Source: Pseudomonas sp. TH41 (GTDB taxonomy: Bacteria > Pseudomonadota > Gammaproteobacteria > Pseudomonadales > Pseudomonadaceae). Taken from it: a DNA stretch of 64,000 bases. The stretch covers positions 868,001 to 932,000 of the forward strand of contig NZ_JAEKFH010000005.1 of NCBI RefSeq assembly GCF_016650695.1, given 5' to 3'. A model generated the notes under the pieces. That model worked only from the letters and a program-made list of their open reading frames with translations. It had not been told where the DNA came from and did no database searches. Below, piece after piece: positions 51,255-60,605 of the stretch (positions within the stretch are counted from its first letter, which is position 1; every line of letters begins with the position of its first letter). The translations under genes and the position numbers were made by a program.

Positions 51255-52070
51255 TTATGCCGGCTCGGAAATCTTCACTGCTTTCAACTCAGCCTCACGC
51301 GCCTGGGCGTCCGCCAACCGATACAACTCGATCGAGCCATCCCAATGCTCGATCAACGCTGTGCACGACTCCACCCAATCCCCGCAATTGAGGTAATCCA
51401 CCCCGCCAACCTTGCGAATCTCGGCATGGTGAATGTGCCCGCACACCACCCCATGCAATTCGCGTTTGATGCATTCATGGGCGATGGCTTCTTCGAAGTC
51501 GCTAATGAAGCTGACCGCCGTTTTCACCTTGTGTTTGAGATAGGCCGACAGTGACCAGTAACCGTAGCCATAACGGGCGCGCCAATGGTTGAGCCAGCGG
51601 TTGAGGGTCAGGGTGAATTCGTAGGCCGAGTCGCCAAGGAACGCCAGCCAGCGGTGATAGCGGGTGATCACATCGAACTGGTCGCCGTGGATCACCAGCA
51701 AGTGGCGGCCATCGGCCGTCACGTGTACGGCTTCATCCACCAATTGGATATTGCCCAGTATCAACGTCGAATAGCGGCGCAGAAACTCGTCGTGATTGCC
51801 GGTGACATAGATCACCTCGGTGCCGCGCTTGCTCATGGTCAACAAGCGGCGAATCACATTGGTGTGCGCTTGAGGCCAGTACATGCCGCCGCGCAGTTTC
51901 CAGCCGTCGATGATGTCGCCGACCAGGTAGATCTTGTCCGCGTGGTAACCCTTGAGAAACCGCGACAGGTGTTCGGCCTGACAATCGCGCGTGCCCAGAT
52001 GCACGTCGGAAATCCACAAGGTGCGCACACGTTGCTTACGGCTGGGTTTGGCAAACTCGGCGCTGGTCAT
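51255..52070 (-). CDS. LpxH-like calcineurin-fold metallophosphoesterase (UDP-2,3-diacylglucosamine diphosphatase family)
   Basis: The 271-residue protein has the full metallophosphoesterase motif set: ISDVHLG, GDIIDGW, GNHDE, HGDQFD and CGHIHHAE. It belongs to the UDP-2,3-diacylglucosamine diphosphatase family, but LpxH itself is usually about 240 residues and located elsewhere. This may be a second member acting on another envelope or nucleotide substrate. ATG 52070 has AGAGGG upstream. Confidence 0.82.
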   Translation of the reverse strand: MTSAEFAKPSRKQRVRTLWISDVHLGTRDCQAEHLSRFLKGYHADKIYLVGDIIDGWKLRGGMYWPQAHTNVIRRLLTMSKRGTEVIYVTGNHDEFLRRYSTLILGNIQLVDEAVHVTADGRHLLVIHGDQFDVITRYHRWLAFLGDSAYEFTLTLNRWLNHWRARYGYGYWSLSAYLKHKVKTAVSFISDFEEAIAHECIKRELHGVVCGHIHHAEIRKVGGVDYLNCGDWVESCTALIEHWDGSIELYRLADAQAREAELKAVKISEPA

Positions 52071-52200
52071 GGGCAACCCTCTGAACACGTTTTTGGCAAG
52101 CGTGCGCCGATCGGGTTAATTACCCATGACAGTGGCGAGTCAATCCTGTGACAGGCCCCGGCCGGTGTAGACTGGCCGCATCTTCACCAGGAGACCTGCG

Positions 52201-52965
52201 ATGAGACCGATCCTCACGCTACGCCAGTACACCGAAAACCTGATCGTCCACAGCCATGACCACGCCCAACTGGTGTTCGGGCTCTCGGGCGCGCTGGATT
52301 TCGAGGTCGACGGTTGTGGCAGCCAGGTGGTTCAGCAAAGTTTCGTGGTCGTGCCCGCAGGATTCCATCACGCCTGTGGCAGCAGCAATGGCAGCCGTTG
52401 CCTGGTACTGGATGTGCCGAGCGATCAATGGGTTTCTCAGTCGTTGGGGGATCACGCCGACGCCAGCCGTCGATTGCTCGACAACGCCGGGCGCCTGCCG
52501 CTGGATGCCGGGCAGAGCCAGTTGGTGAGTTGGCTGGCGGGAAGCCAGGTCAGCGACCCATTGATCGCGCAACAAGGTGCGGTGCTGTTATTGGCCAGTC
52601 TCAATAATTCCAGACCTGACGTCATGGGCGGTCGGCGCCTGCCCTATGCCGCACTGAATGCGCACATCGATCAGTACGCGGCCTATCCACTGCAAGTGGC
52701 GGATCTGGCTCGCGTGGCGGGCCTGTCCAGCGCTCGATTGCACGCCAGGTTCGTGGCTGAGTGTGGACAGACACCGATGGATTACATCCGCAGTCGACGA
52801 TTGCACCGGGCCGTTGAGTTGTTGCGTGATTCGGCGCTGCCCATCGGCGAGATTGCCAGTCGGGTCGGTTACAGCTCTCAAAGTGCCTTCGCTGCAGCGG
52901 TGTTGCGGGAGTTTGGTGCGTCGCCCGGCAAATTGCGCCGCGAGGCTGGCGACAAAAGACAATAG
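52201..52965 (+). CDS. AraC-family regulator with cupin N-terminus
   Basis: The 254-residue protein has a cupin-like domain (about 1-130, with HSHDHAQLVFGLSG and AGFHHACGSS) and the AraC DNA-binding domain (QVADLARVAGLSSARLHARF and IGEIASRVGYSSQSAF). ATG 52201 follows CAGGAGACCTGC. The EamA exporter gene follows it after a REPIN, and such AraC-exporter pairs are common, so it may regulate that gene. Confidence 0.88.
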   Translation: MRPILTLRQYTENLIVHSHDHAQLVFGLSGALDFEVDGCGSQVVQQSFVVVPAGFHHACGSSNGSRCLVLDVPSDQWVSQSLGDHADASRRLLDNAGRLPLDAGQSQLVSWLAGSQVSDPLIAQQGAVLLLASLNNSRPDVMGGRRLPYAALNAHIDQYAAYPLQVADLARVAGLSSARLHARFVAECGQTPMDYIRSRRLHRAVELLRDSALPIGEIASRVGYSSQSAFAAAVLREFGASPGKLRREAGDKRQ

Positions 52966-53002
52966 CCTGGCGACAGACGTAACCGTCTTCACACGGTTCA
53001 AT

Positions 53003-53097
53003 GTAGGAGCTGCCGCAGGCTGCGATCTTTTGATCTTGATCTTTTGAGGACCGCTGAAAATCAAGATCAAAAGATCGCAGCCTGCGGCAGCTCCTAC
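53003..53097. repeat. REPIN-like palindrome, family A
   Basis: Inverted GTAGGAGCTGCCGCAGGCTG units extend to about 38 paired bases and include a TTGATCTTGATC stretch. The element lies in the short gap between the AraC and EamA genes and could act on a shared transcript. Confidence 0.9.
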
Positions 53098-53121
53098 ATG
53101 TTTTGTTTATCAAGGATTCCA

Positions 53122-54015
53122 ATGACTCCCCGTACCGCCCTTGGCGCCCTGCATATTGGCGCACTGATGTTCGGCCTGACCGGTGTGTTCGGCAAACTCG
53201 CTGCCGCCTCCCCCGCCGTCATCGTCTTCGGTCGCGCCGCGTTCGCGGTGCTGGCGCTGGCGGTTTTCGCGCGGTTCGCCGGCCATACACGCTGGCAGAA
53301 ACTCGAAGCCGTGGACTGGCGCCGACTGTTGCTCAGCGGCTTGCTGCTGGCCGGGCATTGGGTGAGCTTTTTCATTGCCGTGAAAGTCGCCGGCGTGGCA
53401 ATCGCGACCTTGGGTTTTGCCAGCTTCCCGGCGTTTACCGTGATCCTCGAAGGGCTGATCTTCCGCGAGCGCATTCGCGCCAACGAAATCCTGCTGGTGG
53501 TGCTGGTGACAGTTGGGCTGGTGCTGGTGACGCCTGACTTCGACATGGCCAGCAGCGCCACCACCGGTCTGCTATGGGCGGCGGGATCAGGTTTGCTGTT
53601 CGCCCTGCTATCGCTGACCAACCGTGCCAGCTCCGGGCGAATTGCACCGGTACAGGCCGCGCTGTATCAAAACCTGGTCGTCGCGCTGTGCCTGCTGCCG
53701 GTGGCGGCACCGCAGCTGACCGAAGTGCGCGCCCTCGACTGGCTGTGGATTGGTCTGCTCGGGGTGTTCTGCACCGCCGTCGCTCATAGCCTGTTCGTCG
53801 CCAGCCTGGCCGTGATCAAGGCGCGGACCGCCGCCGTGGTGTTCGCCCTGGAGCCGGTGTATGGCATTACTGTGGCCTGGCTGCTGTTCAACGAAAACCC
53901 GACGCTACGCATGCTGATGGGCGGCGCGTTGATCATCGTGGCGATCGTAGTGTCCAGCAGGCTATCGGGTGGTTCAAGCAAGAAGACCGTCGCCGCAGAA
54001 GCCGCGTCTCATTGA
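53122..54015 (+). CDS. DMT-superfamily (EamA) exporter
   Basis: The 297-residue inner-membrane protein has ten hydrophobic segments in two EamA repeats (GALMFGLTGVFGKLAAASPAV and LLGVFCTAVAHSLFVASLAV regions). ATG 53122 follows AAGGATTCCA. EamA proteins export amino acids or metabolites; the substrate is unknown here. Its end overlaps the convergent SelT/W-like gene by seven bases. Confidence 0.85.
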   Translation: MTPRTALGALHIGALMFGLTGVFGKLAAASPAVIVFGRAAFAVLALAVFARFAGHTRWQKLEAVDWRRLLLSGLLLAGHWVSFFIAVKVAGVAIATLGFASFPAFTVILEGLIFRERIRANEILLVVLVTVGLVLVTPDFDMASSATTGLLWAAGSGLLFALLSLTNRASSGRIAPVQAALYQNLVVALCLLPVAAPQLTEVRALDWLWIGLLGVFCTAVAHSLFVASLAVIKARTAAVVFALEPVYGITVAWLLFNENPTLRMLMGGALIIVAIVVSSRLSGGSSKKTVAAEAASH

Positions 54016-54296
54016 GTGCGGTCGTTGTGTCCAAGGTCGCGGTCCGGATCGATCTGATCACGGACCCGCTGCTTGAGGACCTTGGCTTCTGGAAAACCAC
54101 CGTCGGCCTTGCGCTCCCAAATCTGCACATCGTCACAGAATATGTGAAAGACCCCACCGGTGCCGGGCACCAGGGAGACCTTGCCCAAGTCGTCACCAAA
54201 GGTGCTGAGCAGTTCCTGGGCCAGCCAGGCCGCACGCAACAGCCACTGGCATTGCGTGCAATAGGTGATGACGATTTCCGGTTTGCGTGCAGTCAT
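54009..54296 (-). CDS. SelT/SelW/SelH-like thioredoxin-fold protein (Rdx family)
   Basis: The 95-residue protein has the redox CxxC motif with Cys13 and Cys16 (YCTQCQW), the RAAWLAQELLSTFGDD helix and FPEAKVLKQRVRDQI, as in prokaryotic SelW/Rdx proteins. Cysteine replaces the eukaryotic selenocysteine. It probably acts in thiol redox balance. It is convergent with the exporter gene. Confidence 0.87.
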   Translation of the reverse strand: MTARKPEIVITYCTQCQWLLRAAWLAQELLSTFGDDLGKVSLVPGTGGVFHIFCDDVQIWERKADGGFPEAKVLKQRVRDQIDPDRDLGHNDRTQ

Positions 54297-54328
54297 GATC
54301 GGCGAAATTCCTGAGTCTTAGGGCGTCG

Positions 54329-56122
54329 CTATGATAGCCCGGCCAACAGGTTCCGGGCCGTCCGCTTGAGTGGTTCGTTACCTTCCTTGAGTATCTCGTT
54401 GAGCAACTCGATGGCGCTGTCCAGGTGTCCGTCATCGATGCAGTTCTGGGCTTGTTCCAGTTTGCTGGCGCTGCTGGGCTCCGCCGGCTCCAGGCTCAAG
54501 GGTTCAGGCGCCAGTGAATCGCCGGGATCGGTGAATTCGTTGAGAACGCTATTGCCCAGGGACGGCGAGTCAGGCTCATCGAGCCATTCAAGCTCGGGCT
54601 CGTCCAGCGTCGACGCGTCGGGCATTTCGAAGACATCGGGCAAAACGTGCAGGTTCGAGGTAAACGACGACTCGATCGGCATCGGTTCGCTCGATGCCTT
54701 GGCGGCGGACGACGTGTTTTCAAAGGGGCTGATCAGGTCCCAACTCGAATCCATCGACAGGTCATCCAGGTTCAACTGGAACCCATCGTTGGGAGCCGGT
54801 TCGTTTGTCGCAGCGCCAAGAGGCGCGAGAGGCGCTGCGGCGGCCAAAGGCACCGCACTGCTCAATTTCGGACAGCGCACACGGATGTCCTGAAGCTTTT
54901 GTTCGTCGAAACCGGCATCGCGCAGGCCGGTTTCCTGCGCTTCATAGGCCGTCACATCACCTTGTTTACCGAGGACTTCCAGCAGCCGCACAGCCAGATC
55001 GGTGCGTTGCGGTTCCTTGATCAACGCCTCTCGCAGCAAACCGGCCGCCTCGGTAAAACGTCCATAGGCGAGATAAATATTGACGCCTTCAAGCACATCA
55101 CCCGTGGGCTTCGTTTCACCCGGTTCAGACACCGGAGGCGACGCAGGGGACTGCGCAACCGCTGGTACGGCGCGACTCAGGACCGGCTGATGCCGCGACG
55201 GCAGTTCGGGGCCAGGCTCTGGCACCGTCTGAACCTGCTGCCGTTGACGACGAACAAACAGCCCCAGCACTAGCAAACACACCAGCGCCAACACCCCGAA
55301 AATCAGCGGCCAGTGGTTCGCTTCGGCCTCTTCGACAACGGGAGCGGGCACTGGAACAACCGCTACCGGCGTCACCGCTGGCGCCTGTTTAATCTCGGCC
55401 AATTGAGTGTGCAGCTCGGTGACCTGTTTGTTCTGCCCGGCGATCTGCTCGTCCTGACCCTGAACCTTCGCCTTCAGCTCATCGATGGTTGTTTGTAGCT
55501 GCTGATTCTGCAGCACACTGGCGGCCAATTGCTCGGCAAGGGGATCAACCACCGGCACGGGGACAGGTTGATCGACCCGTGGGGTTGGCGGTTTTTTGCT
55601 CTCCGGCGCAGGTACCGGCGCAACGGCCGGCTCGACCGTCGGGAATGCGGAAGACTGGGAATGGGCAAGCGGTTCGTCAGCGACGGGATCAACTCCCGGC
55701 GCCCCCGGCGGATCGATAAGCACGGTGTACTCACGCAGCAAGCGCCCATTGGGCTGGTTGAGCTGCACAAGGAAATTCAGGAACGGTTCATTGACCGGTT
55801 TGTTGGAGCTCACCCGGATCAGGCTGCGGTTGCCCCGCAGGATTGGTGTGAACTTCAGGTCGTTGAGGAAAAACACCCGGTCGACGCCGGCGCGGCTGAA
55901 CTCCTCCGCCGTCGCCAGTTTGACCGACAGCTCGCCCTCCTCCAGCCCCGCCGTATCGACCAAGGCGATGTCGGCACGTAACGGCTGATTCAGCGCGGAA
56001 TGCAGGGTGATATCACCCAGGCCCAACGCGGGCGTCAATGCCGAGTAGGAGACAGCACCACCGACCAGCAGCAACCTGGCGCAACACCGCAATACAACGT
56101 GCCAACTCTCGAGCATGAGCAT
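54329..56122 (-). CDS. FimV/HubP-family protein, short form
   Basis: The 597-residue protein starts with a signal-like segment (about 13-36), then the FimV N-terminal domain (LGLGDITLHSALNQPLRADIAL to EYTVLIDPPGAP). A Pro-rich and coiled-coil region follows (about 200-260, QLQTTIDELKAKVQGQDEQI). One membrane helix lies at about 268-288 and an acidic cytoplasmic region after it. A TPR/FimV C-terminal repeat (DDGHLDSAIELLNEILKEG) ends the protein. It is shorter than the main FimV (about 900) and I see no LysM motif. It may be a second polar-landmark or surface protein. Confidence 0.82.
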   Translation of the reverse strand: MLMLESWHVVLRCCARLLLVGGAVSYSALTPALGLGDITLHSALNQPLRADIALVDTAGLEEGELSVKLATAEEFSRAGVDRVFFLNDLKFTPILRGNRSLIRVSSNKPVNEPFLNFLVQLNQPNGRLLREYTVLIDPPGAPGVDPVADEPLAHSQSSAFPTVEPAVAPVPAPESKKPPTPRVDQPVPVPVVDPLAEQLAASVLQNQQLQTTIDELKAKVQGQDEQIAGQNKQVTELHTQLAEIKQAPAVTPVAVVPVPAPVVEEAEANHWPLIFGVLALVCLLVLGLFVRRQRQQVQTVPEPGPELPSRHQPVLSRAVPAVAQSPASPPVSEPGETKPTGDVLEGVNIYLAYGRFTEAAGLLREALIKEPQRTDLAVRLLEVLGKQGDVTAYEAQETGLRDAGFDEQKLQDIRVRCPKLSSAVPLAAAAPLAPLGAATNEPAPNDGFQLNLDDLSMDSSWDLISPFENTSSAAKASSEPMPIESSFTSNLHVLPDVFEMPDASTLDEPELEWLDEPDSPSLGNSVLNEFTDPGDSLAPEPLSLEPAEPSSASKLEQAQNCIDDGHLDSAIELLNEILKEGNEPLKRTARNLLAGLS

Positions 56123-56243
56123 CCCTTAGATAACCAGAACCAACTGTACGTGTTCGCACATCCGGTACGAACACGATATTGCCTAGTAGTTCTTTATAGT
56201 CTGCCCAACGGGGTATCTCGAAAGTCTGGCGTGCGGTTATGCC

Positions 56244-56678
56244 TCAAGATTTTTCCAGGTTGGCCAGGATGTGCCCGTGAACACGCATGCAGGTCTTCAA
56301 ATCCGCCTCATCGACGCCTTCGAACAGCTCATGGCGCAGTTGGTTGGCAATGGTTTCAATTTGTTCGATCAGGGGACGTGCCGGAGCACAGAGAACGATT
56401 TTTTTCGCCCGACGGTCTTCCAGCACCGATTGGCGTTGCACCAGGCCTTGGGCTTCAAGGCTGTCGAGCAGGCGGGCCAGGGTCGGCCCTTCAACGCCAA
56501 CGCTTTGCGCCAGTTCACGTTGGGTCGGAGCATCGTCGAAACGCGCCAGGTGCAGCAGCACCAGCCAGCGCGCCTGGGACAATCCCAGGCCGGCCAGTCG
56601 GCGGTCAAGTTCGGCACGCCAGCCGCGCGACATCTGGGCCAGTTGCATGCCAAAGCGGTGTTGATCGGTTAACGGCAT
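56244..56678 (-). CDS. MarR-family transcriptional regulator
   Basis: The 144-residue protein has the winged-helix layout of MarR: TQRELAQSVGVEGPTLARLLDSLEAQGLVQRQ is the recognition part, and DRRAKKIVL is the wing. The start is ATG 56678. The gene stands alone between the FimV-like and recQ genes. Its ligand and targets are not known. Confidence 0.88.
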   Translation of the reverse strand: MPLTDQHRFGMQLAQMSRGWRAELDRRLAGLGLSQARWLVLLHLARFDDAPTQRELAQSVGVEGPTLARLLDSLEAQGLVQRQSVLEDRRAKKIVLCAPARPLIEQIETIANQLRHELFEGVDEADLKTCMRVHGHILANLEKS

Positions 56679-56797
56679 AAAAAACTCATGATTAGACTGA
56701 AATAGAGAAAAACTAATTATTAGTCAGCTAAGCATGGCCGTTGTCTGGAGGCAAGGATTGCTCTTTGATGAATCGTTAAATCAATGGGACAGATGAC

Positions 56798-58924
56798 TCA
56801 CATCTCGAATTCGGACTGCAGTGCCGCCCGAACACAGTACAAAACACCCTCCGGCACTCGCCCGGCGAACAGTGCGGCAATCTCCGCAACCGGCGGCAAC
56901 TCGCCCTCACCGTCGAGGAACGCGTCCTGGACTTCCCCCATCAAGTCTTCGGGCAGGTCCAGTGCCTGTTCCAGCGACAATTGCTGCTTGCCAATCGCCT
57001 CGGCCAGCATGGTGTAAACGTTCTTTTCCGAGCATTGCAGCTGACCGGCGATTTGCAGCGGCGTCATGCCAGCCCGCGCCAGGGTAATCAGTTCGTGGCG
57101 CACATCGGCCACCACTTTTGGCGCCTCGACCTGGCCACCCAGCACTTCGAGGAAAGCCTCGCCGTAACGCTCCAGCTTGCGCGCGCCGACGCCGCTGACC
57201 GTGGCCATTTCCGCCAGCGAGGTCGGCTGGCTGCGGAGCATTTCCAACAATGTCGAGTCGGGGAAGATGACATAGGGCGGCACGCCGTGCTCTTCGGCGA
57301 GCTTGCGACGCAGCGCGCGCAAGGCTTCCCACTGTTCGCGCTCTTCGCCACGGACCAACTGGCTCGCCTGGCTCTTGCTGCTTTTTGCCGTGGTTTGCGG
57401 CTTGAGGTCGCGGCGCAGTTCCAGGGTCACTTCGCCCTTGAGCAGCGGCCGGCACGTATCGCTCAGACGCAGGCCGCCGTAGCCTTCAAGGTCGATATCC
57501 GCCAGACCACGAGCCACCAGCTGTCGGAACAGGGACCGCCATTCGCTCTCCCCCATCGCCTTGCCGACACCGAAGACCGACAGATGCTGATGACCGATGC
57601 TGCGGACCTTTTCGTTGTCCTTGCCCAGCAGCACGTCCACCAAATGCCCCACGCCATAGCGCTGGCCGGTGCGGTAGATCGCCGAAAGCGCCTGACGGGC
57701 CGGTTCGGTGGCGTCCCAGGTCTGCACGCCATCGACGCAGTTGTCGCAGTGGCCGCACGGCTCGGGCATATCTTCGTCGAAGTAGGCCAGCAGCGTCTGA
57801 CGTCGGCAGCGGGTCTCCTCGCAGAGCGAGAGCATGGCGTCGAGCTTGTGCTGTTCCAGACGTTTGTGACGCTCGTCGCCTTCGGAGTTTTGCAGCATTT
57901 GCTTGAGCATCACCACATCTTGCAGGCCGTAGGCCATCCAGGCGTCTGCCGGCAGACCGTCACGGCCGCCGCGACCGGTTTCCTGGTAATAGGCCTCAAG
58001 GGATTTCGGCAAGTCGAGGTGCGCGACAAAACGCACGTTAGGCTTGTCGATGCCCATGCCGAACGCCACGGTGGCGACCATGATCAGCCCTTCCTCGTTG
58101 AGGAAGCGCTTCTGGTGATGGGCGCGTGTGTCGTTGGGAAGGCCCGCGTGGTACGGCAGCGCCGGGAAGCCTTGCTCGCTGAGGAACACCGCGACTTCGT
58201 CGACTTTTTTGCGCGACAGGCAATAGACGATGCCGGCATCGCTGCGCCGCTCCGTGAGGAACGCCAGCAACTGCTTGCGCGGCTGCTCTTTGGGCACGAT
58301 GCGATAAAAAATGTTCGGCCGGTCGAAACTCGAGAGGAAGCGTTCGGCGTCCTGCAAATGCAGGCGATCGACGATTTCTTCGCGGGTGCGCTTGTCGGCG
58401 GTGGCGGTCAGGGCGATACGCGGCACGTTGGGGAACAACTCCGCCAACTGGCCCAGTTGCAGGTATTCGCGGCGGAAGTCGTGACCCCATTGGGATACGC
58501 AATGCGCTTCGTCGATGGCGAACAGGGAAATTTCAAGGCTTTGCAGGAAGGCCAGCATCCGCGGCTGCACCAGACGCTCGGGCGCCAGATAGAGCATTTT
58601 CACTTCGCCACGCTTGATCCGCGCAGCGAGGTCGCGTTGCTGCTCGGCGCTCAGCGTGGAGTTCAACGCAGCAGCCGCAACGCCCAGCTCCTCGAGGGTG
58701 GCGACCTGGTCGTCCATCAAGGCGATCAGCGGCGATACCACCACCGCCAGGCCTTCGCGCAACAGCGCCGGCACCTGGAAGCACAACGACTTGCCGCCAC
58801 CGGTAGGCATCAACACCAGGGCGTCGCCGCCATTGGCCACGCGCTCAATGATTGCACCCTGACGGCCACGGAAACTGTCGTAGCCGAAGATGTCCTTGAG
58901 GACGCGTTGAGCCTGTTCGAGCAT
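56798..58924 (-). CDS. recQ: RecQ, ATP-dependent DNA helicase
   Basis: RecQ unwinds DNA in repair. I chose ATG 58924, giving 708 residues that start MLEQAQRVLKDIFGYDSFRGRQ; an open frame up to 59110 adds 62 non-homologous residues. The Walker A MPTGGGKSLCF, DEAH box with ALFAIDEAHCVSQWGHDFR-type sequence, ETGRGGRDG motif VI, zinc-binding cysteines (CRRQTLLAYF, CGHCDNC) and a C-terminal HRDC domain are all present. Confidence 0.95.
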   Translation of the reverse strand: MLEQAQRVLKDIFGYDSFRGRQGAIIERVANGGDALVLMPTGGGKSLCFQVPALLREGLAVVVSPLIALMDDQVATLEELGVAAAALNSTLSAEQQRDLAARIKRGEVKMLYLAPERLVQPRMLAFLQSLEISLFAIDEAHCVSQWGHDFRREYLQLGQLAELFPNVPRIALTATADKRTREEIVDRLHLQDAERFLSSFDRPNIFYRIVPKEQPRKQLLAFLTERRSDAGIVYCLSRKKVDEVAVFLSEQGFPALPYHAGLPNDTRAHHQKRFLNEEGLIMVATVAFGMGIDKPNVRFVAHLDLPKSLEAYYQETGRGGRDGLPADAWMAYGLQDVVMLKQMLQNSEGDERHKRLEQHKLDAMLSLCEETRCRRQTLLAYFDEDMPEPCGHCDNCVDGVQTWDATEPARQALSAIYRTGQRYGVGHLVDVLLGKDNEKVRSIGHQHLSVFGVGKAMGESEWRSLFRQLVARGLADIDLEGYGGLRLSDTCRPLLKGEVTLELRRDLKPQTTAKSSKSQASQLVRGEEREQWEALRALRRKLAEEHGVPPYVIFPDSTLLEMLRSQPTSLAEMATVSGVGARKLERYGEAFLEVLGGQVEAPKVVADVRHELITLARAGMTPLQIAGQLQCSEKNVYTMLAEAIGKQQLSLEQALDLPEDLMGEVQDAFLDGEGELPPVAEIAALFAGRVPEGVLYCVRAALQSEFEM

Positions 58925-59131
58925 AAAAACTCCAAAAATCACCGAAACATCCCTGCAAGGCTGGTTCAGAAACACGCAGGCTGCACTGACAAATCGTAAG
59001 TGCGCATTGCATGACGCTTCACATTTCAGCCGCGACGCCAGCAGGGCATCACAAAACGCGGGAGTATACCCGAGCGCTGTCCGGCACAGGGCGCCACTGA
59101 TAAGACACACGAGGGCAAATGCTGATCCCGC

Positions 59132-59214
59132 GTAGGAGCTGCCGAGGGCTGCGATCTTTTGATCTTGTCTTTAAAAAGCAAAATCAAAAGATCGCAGCCT
59201 TCGGCAGCTCCTAC
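59132..59214. repeat. REPIN-like palindrome, family A
   Basis: Inverted GTAGGAGCTGCCGAGGGCTG-type units (left unit has GAGGG) surround a short loop. The element lies in the 396-base gap between recQ and the UPF0149 gene. In that gap I see no further gene; the bases nearest recQ probably hold its promoter. Confidence 0.88.
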
Positions 59215-59320
59215 AGGGATAGGCGGTGCGCATCGAGGGCAAATATCCCGCGCGGCTGGCCTGAGCGCTCAAGAAGGCCTAGAATTCGCGCATCTGTTTA
59301 ATTCCCAAGGTAGCCCTTTA

Positions 59321-59908
59321 ATGTCCTTCGCTGAGCAACTAACCCGCCTGCAAGTCTTCCTCGACGCCGACGAACTGCATGACGAGGCGCTGGACTACGT
59401 GGCCGCCCACGGCTACCTCACTGCGCTGTCGATCTGTTCCGAAACCGTTCCCGACCGTGAATGGATCGATGCCCTCTTCGCTGAAGAGCCGCATTACGCC
59501 GACGACACCGAGCGTGAAGCGATTGAATCCACCCTGTTGGCCCTCAAGGCTCACATCGCTCGCCAACTGGCGTCCGATGAAGAGTTCGAGCTGCCGTGCG
59601 ACCTGGACCTGGGCGAAGAGCCGGATGATTCCGACCTGCGCGGCTGGTGCATCGGTTTCATGGAAGGCGTGTTCCTGCGCGAAGCAGCCTGGTTCGAAAC
59701 CGCCGAAGACGAAGTCAGCGAAATGCTGCTGCCGATCATGGTCGGTTCGGGCCTGTTCGACGAGCAGCCGGAATTCTCCGACATCGCGGCCGATGCCAAT
59801 CTGATGGACGACATGATCGTACAGATCCCGGAAGCCCTGACCGCGTTGTACTTGCTGTGCAATGCGCCAGACGAAAAACCGGCGATCCTCAAGCCACGTC
59901 ACCACTAA
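59321..59908 (+). CDS. UPF0149/YecA-like protein
   Basis: The 195-residue acidic protein starts at ATG 59321. It has the family's DAIEDYIDAHG-like start (DEALDYVAAHGYLTAL), the WCIGFMEGVFLREAAW motif and EALTALYLL. Some relatives carry a C-terminal SEC-C zinc motif; this one lacks it. Function unknown. The YbaN gene follows nine bases later. Confidence 0.87.
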   Translation: MSFAEQLTRLQVFLDADELHDEALDYVAAHGYLTALSICSETVPDREWIDALFAEEPHYADDTEREAIESTLLALKAHIARQLASDEEFELPCDLDLGEEPDDSDLRGWCIGFMEGVFLREAAWFETAEDEVSEMLLPIMVGSGLFDEQPEFSDIAADANLMDDMIVQIPEALTALYLLCNAPDEKPAILKPRHH

Positions 59909-59917
59909 GATTTGCCT

Positions 59918-60322
59918 ATGGACACCCCCATAGGCAACCGCTCCCTGATGTTGCGTTACGTGCTGCTGGCCATCGGCTGGCTGAGCGTAGCGTTGGGGGT
60001 GATCGGGATTTTCCTGCCGGTGTTGCCCACTACGCCTTTCCTGCTGCTGGCGGCTGCCTGCTTCGCCCGCAGTTCGCCGCGTTTTTATCAGTGGCTGGTG
60101 GAGCATCCACGGCTTGGCCCGTGGATTCGCGACTACCTCGACGGTAACGGCATCCCCCTCAAGGGCAAGGTCTACGCCATCGGGCTGATGTGGGCGAGCA
60201 TCCTGTTCTCTTGCTACCTGGTACGCCTGCCCTGGGCATGCGGGTTCATGTTGACCAGTGCGGTGTTGGTGACGATCTATATCCTCAGGCAGAAAACCCT
60301 GAAAACACCCCGATCCCTGTAG
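59918..60322 (+). CDS. YbaN-family (DUF454) inner-membrane protein
   Basis: The 134-residue protein starts at ATG 59918. It has two hydrophobic hairpins (LLAIGWLSVALGVIGIFLPVLPTTPF-type and VYAIGLMWASILFSCYLV) and the FLPVLPTTPFLLLAAACFARSS motif of DUF454. Its TAG stop falls inside the left arm of a 44-base inverted repeat (60317-60451), so the last residue or two come from the repeat. Confidence 0.87.
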   Translation: MDTPIGNRSLMLRYVLLAIGWLSVALGVIGIFLPVLPTTPFLLLAAACFARSSPRFYQWLVEHPRLGPWIRDYLDGNGIPLKGKVYAIGLMWASILFSCYLVRLPWACGFMLTSAVLVTIYILRQKTLKTPRSL

Positions 60323-60451
60323 CAGCTGGCGAAGCCTGCGTTCGGCTGCGCAGCAGTCGTGGAATCAGGCGCTGCGGTTTTACTGTGGAGTCCGGGATTC
60401 AGGATTTACGACTGCTGCGCAGCCGAACGCAGGCTTCGCCAGCTGCTACAG
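60317..60451. repeat. Perfect long inverted repeat, family D
   Basis: Two exact 44-base arms (starting CTGTAGCAGCTGGCGAAGCC) are separated by 47 bases. The sequence differs from families A to C, but the element has the same REPIN-like layout. The left arm contains the stop codon of the YbaN gene. The perfect pairing suggests a recent insertion or strong selection. Confidence 0.9.
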
Positions 60452-60498
60452 AGTCGAGGTGGCGGAATAGACGGCGATCAGTCCTATGCCATTCCCAT

Positions 60499-60528
60499 GT
60501 AGGAGCTGCCGCAGGCTGCGATCTTTTG
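60499..60528 (+). repeat. Single REP unit, family A
   Basis: One GTAGGAGCTGCCGCAGGCTG unit followed by CGATCTTTTG has no inverted partner nearby. It lies between the family D element and lapG and is probably a decayed doublet. Confidence 0.85.
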
Positions 60529-60605
60529 CGGTACACACCGACGACCAGCCCTCCCTCCCTGAAAACACCGCCTAGACTTCAGACTCTGCACCCGAGCAGC
60601 CAAAC

